Shown one piece after another: positions 23,086 through 33,394 of a DNA stretch of 64,000 nt (positions are counted from its first letter, which is position 1; each line of letters begins with the position of its first letter). The stretch spans positions 49,645,019 to 49,709,018 of the forward strand of contig JAVGWX010000008.1 in assembly GCA_036924085.1 (NCBI GenBank). Direction: 5' to 3'. Source of the stretch: Ariolimax columbianus. Lineage: Eukaryota; Mollusca; Gastropoda; Stylommatophora; Arionidae. The notes below the pieces were generated by a model. It searched no databases. It was not told the DNA's origin and was given only the letters and a program-made list of their open reading frames with translations. Both the position numbers and the translations under genes were made by a program.

Positions 23086-24632
23086 CTATAGATATTTTTC
23101 AAAGAGACATGGATACAGCGGGATTAAGATCAATCTGTATTACAGAGGAAATGGTTTTTAAAAAATTGGAGGGGTTGAAAGTGAATAAATGTCCAGGTCA
23201 AGATGGTATTCACCCAAAATTGCTGTATGAAATTAGAAACCAACTAGCAAAACCATTGGCTATATTATGTTCTCAATCACTTACAAAAGGGATTGTTCCA
23301 CGGGATTGGAAAGATGCAGGAGTGATCCCCTTATTCAAAAAAGGCAAAAAATCAGATCCGGCAAATTATAGACCGGTGAGTTTAACGAGCATAGTCTGTA
23401 AATTGTTAGAGTCAATAATCAAAGAAAACATTGTAATGCATTTAGAAAAATTTAATCTAATTAGAAATAGTCAGCATGGGTTTACTAGAGGGAGATCATG
23501 CTTAACAAATCTATTAGAATTCATGGAGGAGGTTACTAAAATCATAGATAAAGGGGAGCCAGTGGATGTTATTTATCTAGACTTTGCAAAGGCCTTTGAT
23601 AGAGTACCTCATCAAAGATTATTTCGAAAGTTAAAATCACATGGAATAGGTGGGGAAGTTGCCAAATGGATTGAAAATTGGTTAACAGGAAGAAGGCAGA
23701 GGGTGGGCATAAATAAGGAGTACTCTGAGTGGAGTGAAGTGAAAAGTGGTGTGCCACAGGGCTCGGTTTTGGGACCAATTTTGTTCTTGATATATATAAA
23801 TGATTTGGACATTGATATGAGATCCATGATTGCAAAATTTGCTGATGACACAAAACTATGCAGTAGTGTCTCATCTAAAGCGGAAGTGGATATATTGATG
23901 TCGGATTTAGATAAAATTCGAGAATGGTCTGTAAGCTGGCAAATGGAGTTTAATGTAGATAAATGTACAGTCATCCACATGGGTAGATCCAATATGGAAC
24001 ATAAATACAGAATGGGAGAAAACAATATTAGAAAGATAGATAAGGAAAGGGACCTAGGGGTTATAATAGATCATACAGGAAAGGTGAGTGAGCAAGTTAA
24101 GGTAGCAGTGAAAAAGGCAAATGCAATGTTAGGTATGATAAAAAGAAATATTAAACATAGGAGCAAGGAAGTGATCGTCAAACTGTATAAAGCTTTAGTT
24201 AGACCTAGATTGGAGTACTGTGTACAGGTGTGGAGTCCTTATCATAGAGGGGACATAAACATGCTAGAAAGAATACAAAAAAGAGCGACAAAGATGATAG
24301 TTGGATTCCAGAATTACAGTTATGAGGAACGACTCAGAAAAACGGGCCTACAGTGTCTCGAAGAGAGAAGAATTCGTGGTGACTTAATACAGGTTTATAA
24401 GATGATCAGAGGAATCGATAAATTAGACTATAACAAGTTTTTTAAAATACAGCCACCTACAATAACACGAGGGCATAGCTACAAGCTGATTAAAGAGAGG
24501 TCCAGGTTAGATATTAGGAAATATTTTTTTAGTCAGAGAGTGGTGTCTGCTTGGAATGCATTGCCAGGGGAGGTGGTGGAGGCAGGGACAGTTAATGCGT
24601 TTAAGAATAAACTGGATGCGCATAGATTTTAG
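23070..24632 (+). CDS. CR1-type LINE reverse transcriptase (N-truncated, open frame)
   Basis: The 520-codon frame encodes the reverse transcriptase half of a CR1-clade LINE protein. RT motifs in order are KVNKCPGQDGI (about residue 38), DPANYRPVSLTS, YLDFAKAFDRVPH, SGVPQGSVLGPILFLIYIND and the catalytic AKFADDTKL. They are followed by thumb text (RDLGVIID, LYKALVRPRLEYC) and the conserved C-terminus (SQRVVSAWNALP..VVEAG). The endonuclease domain is missing because the insertion is 5'-truncated. The first Met codon and next few residues come from flanking satellite, so it is not a natural start. The frame has no stops, implying a young insertion, but it cannot retrotranspose alone. Confidence 0.93.
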   Translation: MLTHTPIDIFQRDMDTAGLRSICITEEMVFKKLEGLKVNKCPGQDGIHPKLLYEIRNQLAKPLAILCSQSLTKGIVPRDWKDAGVIPLFKKGKKSDPANYRPVSLTSIVCKLLESIIKENIVMHLEKFNLIRNSQHGFTRGRSCLTNLLEFMEEVTKIIDKGEPVDVIYLDFAKAFDRVPHQRLFRKLKSHGIGGEVAKWIENWLTGRRQRVGINKEYSEWSEVKSGVPQGSVLGPILFLIYINDLDIDMRSMIAKFADDTKLCSSVSSKAEVDILMSDLDKIREWSVSWQMEFNVDKCTVIHMGRSNMEHKYRMGENNIRKIDKERDLGVIIDHTGKVSEQVKVAVKKANAMLGMIKRNIKHRSKEVIVKLYKALVRPRLEYCVQVWSPYHRGDINMLERIQKRATKMIVGFQNYSYEERLRKTGLQCLEERRIRGDLIQVYKMIRGIDKLDYNKFFKIQPPTITRGHSYKLIKERSRLDIRKYFFSQRVVSAWNALPGEVVEAGTVNAFKNKLDAHRF

Positions 24633-24717
24633 AGCAAGGTGATGTAAATGTAACTGGTTGTATACAGACTCTGCAGGGTCTTCTAAACCAGTATAAAGAC
24701 GTTAAGTTAGTTAAGTT
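23086..24717 (+). mobile_element. 5'-truncated CR1 LINE inserted in the satellite
   Basis: The 3' end carries the family element CTGGTTGTATACAGACTCTG...TTCTAAACCAGTATAAAGACGTT and a GTTAA-repeat tail. Satellite text reads continuously across the insertion. ACAC at 23082-23085 is repeated at 24718-24721, a probable short target-site duplication. Confidence 0.88.
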
Positions 24718-24935
24718 ACACAACAATATTTAAATTCCTACATATTTTCTTACTATCCCCAAGTTCATACATACACAACAATATTTAAATTCCTACATAT
24801 TATCTTTACTATCCCCATGTTAACACATACACAACAATATTTAAATCCCTACATAGTATCTTACTATCCACATCTTAACACATACACAATAATATTTAAA
24901 TTCCTACATATTATCTTACTATCCACATGTTAACC
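24718..24935. repeat. 55-bp satellite array (right block)
   Basis: About four units of the form TACACAACAATATTTAAATTCC...TATCTTACTATCCACATGTTAAC continue the array cut by the CR1 insertion. Confidence 0.9.
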
Positions 24936-26870
24936 ACAATAGTATTACCGACTCTCAAACCCTTTATCTGTTTGCACACACTGACATTAACAAACAAGCT
25001 AAACTCCTACTGAGTATGTAGTTGCTAAATGGCTGAATCAACAGCAAAAGAACCAAACAAAGGGGTTATGCAAGCAATTTTAGAGCTGCATTTTTAAAAG
25101 CCAGTATGAACAGTACGTAGGAAGTATTACTAAGTCTTGGAAATCTGTCAATACTGAAGGACTTTACACAGTTGTACACACACGTACACACACACGCAAA
25201 GCAATATGTGCATGTGTGCGTGAAGGTATGTTTAAAATAATAAGGTATGTATTACTACATTACCAGGCTTTCCATTTGGTGTATGTTAATAGTACCATTA
25301 CTCGAATAAACCATATGTACACAGACTGACAGCAAAGAGCAGATTTATCAATACCTGGACTTTAGGAATGTGTACTTTAGCATCTGTTTGTTTACATTCG
25401 TGAATATAGCATCTTGTGCGTCTGGTGAAATAAACAAGAAACAAACATACACTGGAATAAGGTTCGATTTAATATTTACGTATTTCAGATGTTATGTTAT
25501 GAATATTACTTCTACATTTATTCAGCCAGTAATGAACATGCAAGATTCCTCCATATGATTAGTGTGATTATAATGATGGTCACAGGTGTCCTGTTTTAAA
25601 AAAATGTACAGTTTGAAATATGAATATGTACAATAAGATTAACAATCTACAGATGGGATGTTAGAGAAATTTACAAACAAAAAATCTCCATACCTTTGCT
25701 AACATCTCATTAAATCCAACAATTTGAAAGTAGCACACACACAATATAAGCACGCTTGACCATAAACAACTCTCAGCACAGATCTTCGATAGCTAGATAA
25801 AAGTTACACGACCTAGTAGTGAACTGTATTTACACGGACAATAATTACTTCGCCACAAGGGCAATGAATTGAAAAGAAAGGGATGTAATAAATGCATCAC
25901 AATATTATACATCATTTAATAATCACATTAAAATAAAGCTAATATTTCTAATAGTTAAGGGTGTGTTTAATGCAGCATACTATATAAACTTTACTCTTGG
26001 GCAATTTCTAAAATTTATTTACATTTTATGGATATTATTAAATTACTTTTTGAAAACAATATGCGAGCCGCTGTTACCACAACAGAGGTAGCTTAAACAG
26101 GCATCAGCATATATGTTAACTATAACTTTACTATTAACAGCTACAGGAGCAGCCAGTGTTGTCTTCTGCCAGTTACTTGTCTAGTTCGCTCCATGACTTC
26201 GACGCCGGTCAAGGTCCAAGGTTCAGCTCTTGTGATAAGCACGGCTTTGCTGTCACAATCGTCGCCGACGAGCGCCTGGGGTCGCGAGTTGTTCCTCCCC
26301 ATATGTCGTGCACGAGGACGACAACAAGCGTGAGAAATTTGGTCGGGTGGATAATTAACACCTATCGCCTTCAGTGTACAGATGCCAATGTACACGTCCA
26401 TGTGGTTCTGGTGTAGGGCCATAGCTCACTCGTTCTAGGTTGTACCTGGATAAAGAGGGGAGATGCCCAAGCCAGAACCTCTCACGCAAATTTTTTATGA
26501 TGGGATAACTCTTAATGTTTTTATTTTGTGTATTTGTTTAGTTATGTCCCCTACCACGTTTGAAATCACTGAATGTGAATAACATCAGCGACGAAAATGG
26601 CACCCGACATTAAACTGCATCTCCTCCCCTCGCCTTCTACCGACACAAGCTGATAGAAGATGATGATGATGATAAGCATGACAATGATAATAACAAAACA
26701 TTGATCATTTACTTACAAGAAAACAATTAAATAGATCTGTGAGCGTACAACCACGAAGGAATGATTATTCCATGAGATAAGCAGAAGAAAAAGTGTGATT
26801 CCCATAGAGACATGTTCAAGGAAACAAGACCACAGCAAATGTACATAGAGAGCGTAGGATGCAACGTTGT
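24936..26870. other. No recognisable gene
   Basis: AT-rich unique-looking sequence. A short CA-rich patch lies near 25175-25200 and two overlapping antisense frames near 26141-26422 have no family features. Nothing else is supported. Confidence 0.6.
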
Positions 26871-26875
26871 TTTGC

Positions 26876-26892
26876 GGGGGGGGGGGGGGGGG
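26876..26892. repeat. Poly-G run
   Basis: Seventeen consecutive G residues, liable to sequencing error and to quadruplex formation. Confidence 0.95.
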
Positions 26893-26919
26893 AAGCTGTT
26901 TCTCTTAGGTTGCAACTTG

Positions 26920-27310
26920 TTCCAGCCAACCTAGCTGTAAATGAGTACCCGATTTACTGTTAGGAAAAATGAGAGAGGGACAGGTATTGCTTCTAACAAA
27001 AGCTGAAGTGTTTAGTTTGATTAGAGGTTTGCCTTTCTTGAGTCTGTGGAGAAGACTTGCCCTTTTCCACTCCAGACTGTATCCGTTTGGGCGGTATCAT
27101 GACGCATTGGCCAGTGTATGGTGTGTGTATCAGAAGAATGAAGATTCCAGTACCTCAGCCCTGGCGGTAATGACTGATATGGAAATAAATTTACATATCC
27201 GTGATATTGTAAGTCAAGACAGCAAGGAAGGAAACTGGCTACCCCCATCTCATAAAAGCTGAGCCCTCTTATAGGGAAGTTTCTACCACAACATCCCCGA
27301 CTGCAGTATA
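26920..27310 (+). repeat. Candidate SINE-like element
   Basis: CCTAGCTGTAAATGAGTACC..TTTACTGTTAGG and the later ACAACATCCCCGACTGCAGT are shared, in the same order, with 9715-9850. Single blocks recur near 44545 and 46090. The pattern fits a dispersed short repeat family with conserved central and 3' blocks. The body between them (27000-27250) is unlike the others and may be an insertion. Confidence 0.45.
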
Positions 27311-27586
27311 TTTGAATTATTTGATGTATCCATGAATAAAAACAGCGAGTTGGCTGTGTTTATATTCTGACATTCTTTCCTTGACATAATCAAGTTTGTT
27401 CAGCGGATTGTCGCTACGGTTGGCAGGTGTTCAAGGCATGTTTTTGTTCGTGAGCTTTACTCCCTTGTGCATTTTGTGATGTTCCTTAACTGGTAGTGGG
27501 CGGCGGACATTGGAGTTCATGTTTGTCACACATTAGTTGGTAGCATTGATTGTGGAGAGTACAGAGAAACAAGAAGACCAAGGTGT

Positions 27587-27620
27587 AGAGAGAGAGAGAG
27601 AGAAAGAGAGAGCGAGAGTG

Positions 27621-27660
<40 letters not shown>

Positions 27661-27690
27661 TGTAAATGAGAGAGAGAGAGAGAGAGAGAC
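27587..27690. repeat. (GA)n repeat
   Basis: Two GA runs separated by GCGAGAGTGTAAATGAGAGA-type spacers. Confidence 0.95.
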
Positions 27691-28161
27691 AAAGACAGGC
27701 AAGAGGAAGAAATGAAAAGGAAGGAAAGAAAGATGTATATTGTTTAATGACTTAATTGGTACAGGTGTTAAAAAGGATGCGAGGTAATTGGTTTTAGCAA
27801 GAAAAGGAAAAGGTAATCATGAAGGACTCTCTGCTGTCGAGGTTGAAGTGTTACAGACTTCACTGTACTTTTCCTCAGCTTTTTATGAGGTGGAGTGGCC
27901 AACTCCCGTACTCGCCACATTTACTTCACTAACACTAAGCGAGGTACAGGTACAGTTATTAATAAGAATATGATTTGATAGAGTTGAGAGTAAGAAAACA
28001 CGATTAGAAAAGTGAATAAGTTTCTACGGCTACATGAAAAGGGTTAGAGTCAAGTGTGTGACTTGATCCATGCCAAGAAAGCATTTCTTGTAACCACGGC
28101 TCCTGTATAGTTAGTTTATAACAATGAAAGAGCCGACATCCTGACTTCAAAAGGCACAACA

Positions 28162-28660
28162 TCATGTTGTTGTTTTTGTTGTTGTTGTTATTGTTGTTGT
28201 TGTTGTTGTATGCCCGCCATAAGTAATATCACTCTTCTGTGCACCGGAAAGGGCGTTCAGTAGCGGTTTGCAACAGCATGTAGGAATAGCTGAAAGTAGC
28301 TGCTGTAGCCCTTTTGCACTTCCTGATAGTATCACTGTGTCATCTGCGTATCGTAACTCTAGAATCTCGTACCCCCCAATCGGAAATGGGTCGAACATTT
28401 CAATATTCACGTCATCTCGAACATGTCTCATTATACATTCCGCATATATGTTGTACAGATAAGGTGAGAGGATACATCTCTGTCGTACTCCCTTTTGTAC
28501 TGCAAACCAATCTGATGTTTGCCCAGATACTAAGACAACGGCTTGTTGATCTCGGTATACTCGGAAACTCCCTTGCCAGTGTTCTTATTGCCCTAAAGGT
28601 TTCTCTCTCTCTGCCTTGTTGCTGTAGGTTTTCTATATCTTTACACGTTTCCACTATGTA
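28162..28660 (-). mobile_element. LINE RT-core fragment
   Basis: The minus strand reads IMRHVRDDVNIEMFDPFPIGG then ILELRYADDTVILSGSAKGL, the catalytic YADD block of a LINE reverse transcriptase. The text upstream is frameshifted. The fragment stops after the YADD region and runs into a CAA-repeat tail at 28162-28210. The lineage differs from family A and CR1. Confidence 0.8.
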
Positions 28661-28721
28661 TCTTCTTTTATTTTTTTTAGCCGTAAATGGACATAGTAAA
28701 GATCAAAACCTGTTTATAAAC

Positions 28722-29429
28722 ACTCCACACCACTCCACTTAACTTAACTTAACGTAATGTGACATGACGTGGCATGGCTCGGCTCGACTCCACTCGACTG
28801 CACTTCACTTCAATTAACTCCCCTTCACTTAACGTAACGTGACATGGCTCGACTCACCTCCACTCGACTCCACTTCACTTCAATCCACTCCACTCCACTT
28901 AACGTAACGTGACGTGACATGGCTCGGTTCGACTCCACTTCACTTCAATCCAATCCACTCCACTCCACTTAACTTAAATTAACTTAACGTAACGTGACAT
29001 GGCTCGGCTCGACTCCACTCGACTCCACTTCACTTTAATCCAATCCACTCCACTCCACTCCACTCCACTCCACTTAACTTAAATTAACTTAACGTAACGT
29101 GACGTGGCATGGCTCATCTCGACTCAACTCGACTCCACTTCACTTCAATTAACTCCCCTCCTCTTAACGTAACGTGACGTGGCATGGCTCGGCTCGACTC
29201 AACTCGACTCCACTCCCCTTCACTCCACTTACTTCACCTAACTTAACGTAACTTGACGTTGCAAGGTTCGGCTCGACTCCACTTCACTTTAATCCACTCC
29301 ACTCCACTTCAATCCACACTCCACTTCAATCCACTCGACTCCACTCGACTCTACTCCACTTCACTTCAATCCACTCCACTCCACTTCAACCCACACTACA
29401 CTTCAATCCACTCCACTCCACTTAACTTA
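28722..29429. repeat. Pentanucleotide array (about 140 five-base units)
   Basis: Read in fives from the right on the minus strand it runs GTTAA, GTGGA, TTGAA, GTGAA, GTCGA, GCCGA, GTCAC, GTTAC and so on, with few phase breaks. A higher-order period of roughly 100-130 bases recurs (GGCTCGGCTCGACTCCACTC to AACGTAACGTGACAT). It is directly continuous with the GTTAA tail of the CR1 3' end at 29430-29492. Confidence 0.9.
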
Positions 29430-29492
29430 ACTTAACGTCTTTAAACTGGTTAAGACGACTCTACGGAGTTTGTATACAACCAGTTTCTTGGG
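29430..29492 (-). mobile_element. CR1 3' tail remnant
   Basis: The minus strand carries GAAACTGGTTGTATACAAAC...TAAAGACGTTAAGTTAAG, the CR1 3' element, without any coding sequence upstream. Confidence 0.85.
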
Positions 29493-29819
29493 GGGTAGTG
29501 TTTACTGATGTGCGAGACCATTTTAATAAATACAAACACTAGAGCTAATTAGACCCGCAGTCAGTTAAGCGCCATTTAGTTGCTCTTAACAAACCACCCG
29601 AGAAGAGGTACAAATAATTTGTGTAGATTTTAACTTCAATTTTATCCGGGCAACGGCCTTTAATCCTACTCTTTCCGATTTCCAACTGCCATGGAGTTTT
29701 TAACGTGCTCGACACTGAACACGGAAGTCCGATCTCACTACCCAGAGATCGGGTGAATTTTTACCAGAAGATCCAGGTAAAAAAAATCCCAGCCTCCACC
29801 GTGATTCCTACACACTACC

Positions 29820-31560
29820 AATATACCAAGAAGAGTCCACAGCTCCATGTTTGCAGACGATCTGGCTATGTGGACCTCTGAAAAGAATCTCACCATAGCA
29901 AGTAATCGGATGCAGCAGGCCCTATCATCGCTGGAGGAGTGGGTGAACTCATGGCTGGTCAAAATAAACGAGGAAAAAACAACATGTACGATATTTTCGC
30001 TTTCAAACAAACCCCAAAACACCAAAATAAGTCTTAACGGCAAATACCTGCGGCCAAACGACAACCGAAACTACATGGGAGTCACATTTGACCGGCGCAT
30101 GACATGGAAAAGTCAGATCGAGAGAAACCGAATGAGAGGAAGACAAGGAATGGCAATCATCAGTAAACTTGATGGCACAAACTGGGGAGCAGACGCAAGT
30201 ATACTAAAGAAACTGTACACTGGAAGAGTGAGACCAGTTCTCGAGTATGGCATTGCGGCATGGACCACATCAGCAAAGGCGAACTTTGACAAAATTAGCA
30301 AACTTCAAAACCAAGCCATGAGAGTTATAACAGGAGGCATGAAGTCAACCCCAATTGTAGAACTAGAAAAGATTACAAATCTGCAATCCATGACCGACAG
30401 AAGAGAGACTGCAGAGCCCAGCAACAAGCAGAGAAACTCAGAAGACTGACAGACCATCCAATGCCTCAGAGACTAAATAATTTTGGAAATGAGAAACTAA
30501 AGAGGAGAAACTTTGCAGAAATAGCCAAAGCAAAGATGAGCGAAGACCCTATGAATGCATTAACAACACCAAAGCTGATCCTTACCACACGCAAACCTAA
30601 CTGGAGCCAGCATATATTTCCAGAGGTGGTAGAAAATATACCAGGTATTGGAAAAAAGATCTGCCAGACTGAAAACAAGAAGAGACATAACCCTGAGGTT
30701 CATAACGAAAAACTACCCAAGCATGGACTGGACCCATGCATACACCGACTGTTCTGTAACAAACACAACACAGAACGGAGGGGCAGAGGTTTTTCTGATC
30801 CTAAACAATGGTAGAAAAATAACATTGTCAGTGGTAACTGGAAAATACTTCAGCAATTTCAGAGCGGAGGCAGAGGCACTGAGGGCTGCAGTAGATGAAA
30901 TGGTAACAGGCAAAAGAAATGAAAGCCATATAGTCCTGTTTATAGATGCTCTGGCTGTAGTAACAGCACTAAAAAGCCAGAAAAATACTGAACTTAATGA
31001 TTTAAGAGCAGTACTCTGACAACTATGCCAGTAGTCCGTACCAAAAAGAGTAGTGGTACAGTGGGTTCCATCCCACTGTAACATCCAAGGCAACGAGGAG
31101 GCAGACAGACTGGCAAAAGAAGGTGCAAGACTACCACAATCAGACCCTAGTGTGACCTACGAAGAGTCAAAACGGCTTATTAGAGCTAGATACATGACCA
31201 AATGGGAAATAGAACATACTGGCTACACAAAAAACGATGCCTATAACCAGTTGAACAGAAGAGAGCAGGTCGTGGTCTTCAGACTGCGCACAGGCCACAA
31301 TAGATTGAGGTACCACCTATTCAACAAATTGAAGATAGGTGGCACTGACGAATGCTCGTGTGGTACCGGGAAAATGACCGCTGAACATTTACTGCAAAAC
31401 TGCCCGACATACGAGGATCAGAGAAAGCACATGTGGCCATCACCAGTGGCAACACTAGACAAGCTCTATGGCAGTATCGACATCCTCAGGATGACAGCTG
31501 CTTTTTTCCAAAAAGTACAGATTGACGTTTGACAGCTTACGAAGAAGAAGAAAGAAGAAG
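29820..31560 (+). mobile_element. RNase-H LINE family A, 5'-truncated pseudogene copy
   Basis: This copy begins inside the RT (NIPRRVHSSMFADDLAMW) and continues through the thumb, RNase H (AYTDCSVTNTTQNGG, NFRAEAEALRAAV, FIDALAVV, GNEEADRLAKEGA) and C-terminal zinc-knuckle-like CSCGTGKMTAEHLLQNCP. It ends with the natural stop at 31530-31532 and a GAAGAA tail. It is broken by frameshifts near 30410-30460, 30660 and 30790 and by a TGA near 31017. It retains the 37 C-terminal residues lost from the long copy at 33395. Confidence 0.95.
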
Positions 31561-31921
31561 AAAACACTACCTCCGCCACCCGAGGCAGACACCTTATCAC
31601 TGGACACCCCACCCCACACAAGCTTAGTATATTGAAATCTCGAACACTTCATTCCTGACCAGCGGTTAAATCTGCTGAAGGAAACACTTTACTTTATACA
31701 CAGACCACTTTGCTTATCCATATGACTTTTATTGTTTATCCATATGACTTTTGCTGCATTTCTAGTTATTTATAATTTTATTTTGCAACCCTTATGGTGT
31801 GAATCAAGTTGGTTTTACAGCAAGATTTCAAAGTACAACACCAACTGAGAGTGATCAGATAGGTGTAGGTATGTTTATGTGTTTACAAATCTGTATAAAA
31901 ACTAATCTATAAAAAGATATC

Positions 31922-32396
31922 AGATATCATAGAGGGGATATAAACATGCTGGAAAGAATACAAAAAAGAGCGACAAAGCTGATAGTGGAATTCCAGAATA
32001 ACAGTTATGAGGAAAGACTCAGAAAAACCAGCCTACAGTGAAGAGAGAAGAGAGAAGAATTCGTGGGGACTTAATACAGGTTTTAAGATGATCAGAGGAA
32101 TGGATAAATTAGACTATTACAAGTTGTTTTTTTAATACAGCCACCCACAATAACAAGAGGGCATAGCTACAAGTTGACTAAAGAGAGGTCCATATTAGAT
32201 ATTAGGAAATATTTTTTTAGTCAGAGAATGGTGAATGCTTGGAATGCATTGCCAGGGGAGGTAGTGGAGACAAGGACAGTTAATGTATTTAAGAATAAAT
32301 TGGATGCGTATCGCTTTTAGAGCAAGGTGATGTCAATGAAACTGGTTGTATACAGACTCTGCAGGGTCTTCTAAACCAGTATAAAGACGTTAAGTT
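31922..32396 (+). mobile_element. CR1 LINE 3'-end fragment
   Basis: Text matches the CR1 C-terminus from YHRGDINMLERIQKRATKL to AWNALPGEVVE, with frameshifts. The 3' element and GTTAAGTT tail follow. It is inserted against a minus-strand LINE fragment at 32397. Confidence 0.92.
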
Positions 32397-32937
32397 AAAA
32401 GGTCCTATTGCTGTTGTAATTCTTTCTCGCATTTCCTCATTTGTAACTTGATCTTTGTACGTGACGTTTAGAAGTCTTCGGAAACATCTCATCGCCAAGC
32501 CCTGTATCCTCCGGTGCAGGTCAGCTGTAATTATCCATGTCTCACAAGCATAGAGGGATATTGACAGGATTAGCTTGCGCATTAACCTGAGTTGTGTGCA
32601 TAGTGCTAACTGTTTATCTTGCCAGATTTTGAGTCGTGCAAACGCCACTATTGTCTGTGCTATTCTGGCCAACACCTCATATTTTAATTCTTTATCACTT
32701 ACAATCGAACCCAGATCTTCTAAAACGGTCAACCATTTCGAGATCCTGACCATTAGCTTTTATCCTACTGTTGAAGCCCTCGGTGTTGTTGGTCATTAAT
32801 TTTGTCTTTCCAGCGTTCAACTCCTTAGACAAGAGCTGTATCATCGAGCCTTCTGACCTATCCTGGAGTTCTGCTTCTGTGCTTGCAAACCCAGCGATGT
32901 CATCTGCAAAGTGAAGGTTGATAATCATTCGGCAGCC
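32397..32937 (-). mobile_element. Third-lineage LINE RT/C-terminal fragment
   Basis: Minus-strand frames read INLHFADDIAGFASTEAELQ, AGKTKLMTNNTEGF, DLGSIVSDKELKYEVLARIA and ISLYACETWIITADLHRRI, then RRLLNVTYKDQVTNEEMRER. This is the YADD region through thumb of a LINE distinct from family A and CR1. One frameshift separates the two halves. Its 3' end is cut by the CR1 copy at 31922-32396. Confidence 0.85.
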
Positions 32938-32949
32938 CCCCCCCCCCAT

Positions 32950-33250
32950 TTCCCATTTCCCAAATTGTTCAGTCTCTGGTGCACTGGATGGTCAGTCAGT
33001 CTTCGGAGTTTCTCTGACTGCAGCTGGGCTCTGCAGTCTCTTTTATTGGTCATGGATTGCAGTTTTGTAATCTTTTCAAGTTCTACAATTGGCGTTGACT
33101 TCATGCCTCCTGTTATAACTCTCATGGCTTGGTTTTGGAGTTTGCTAACTTTATCGAAGTTCGCCTTTGCTGCTGTTGTCCATGCCGCAATGCCATACTC
33201 GAGAACTGGTCTCACTCTTCCAGTGTACAGTTTCTTTAGTATGCTTTCGT
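32950..33250 (-). mobile_element. RNase-H LINE family A fragment
   Basis: ESILKKLYTGRVRPVLEYG through LTDHPVHQRLNNLGNG, the thumb of family A, joins the GAA tail of the long element directly on its 5' side. A G-run (plus-strand poly-C, 32938-32947) marks its 3' junction with the third-lineage fragment. Confidence 0.93.
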
Positions 33251-33394
33251 CTTCTTCTTCTTCTTCTGCGTACACAGTCAGACAGTAACCATTATTTTTT
33301 CGAAAAAAGTGGCGGTCATCCTGAGACTCTCGCCACTACCATAGAGCTTGTCTTGCAGTTCCACTGGCAATGGCCACATCTGCTCTCTCTGATC

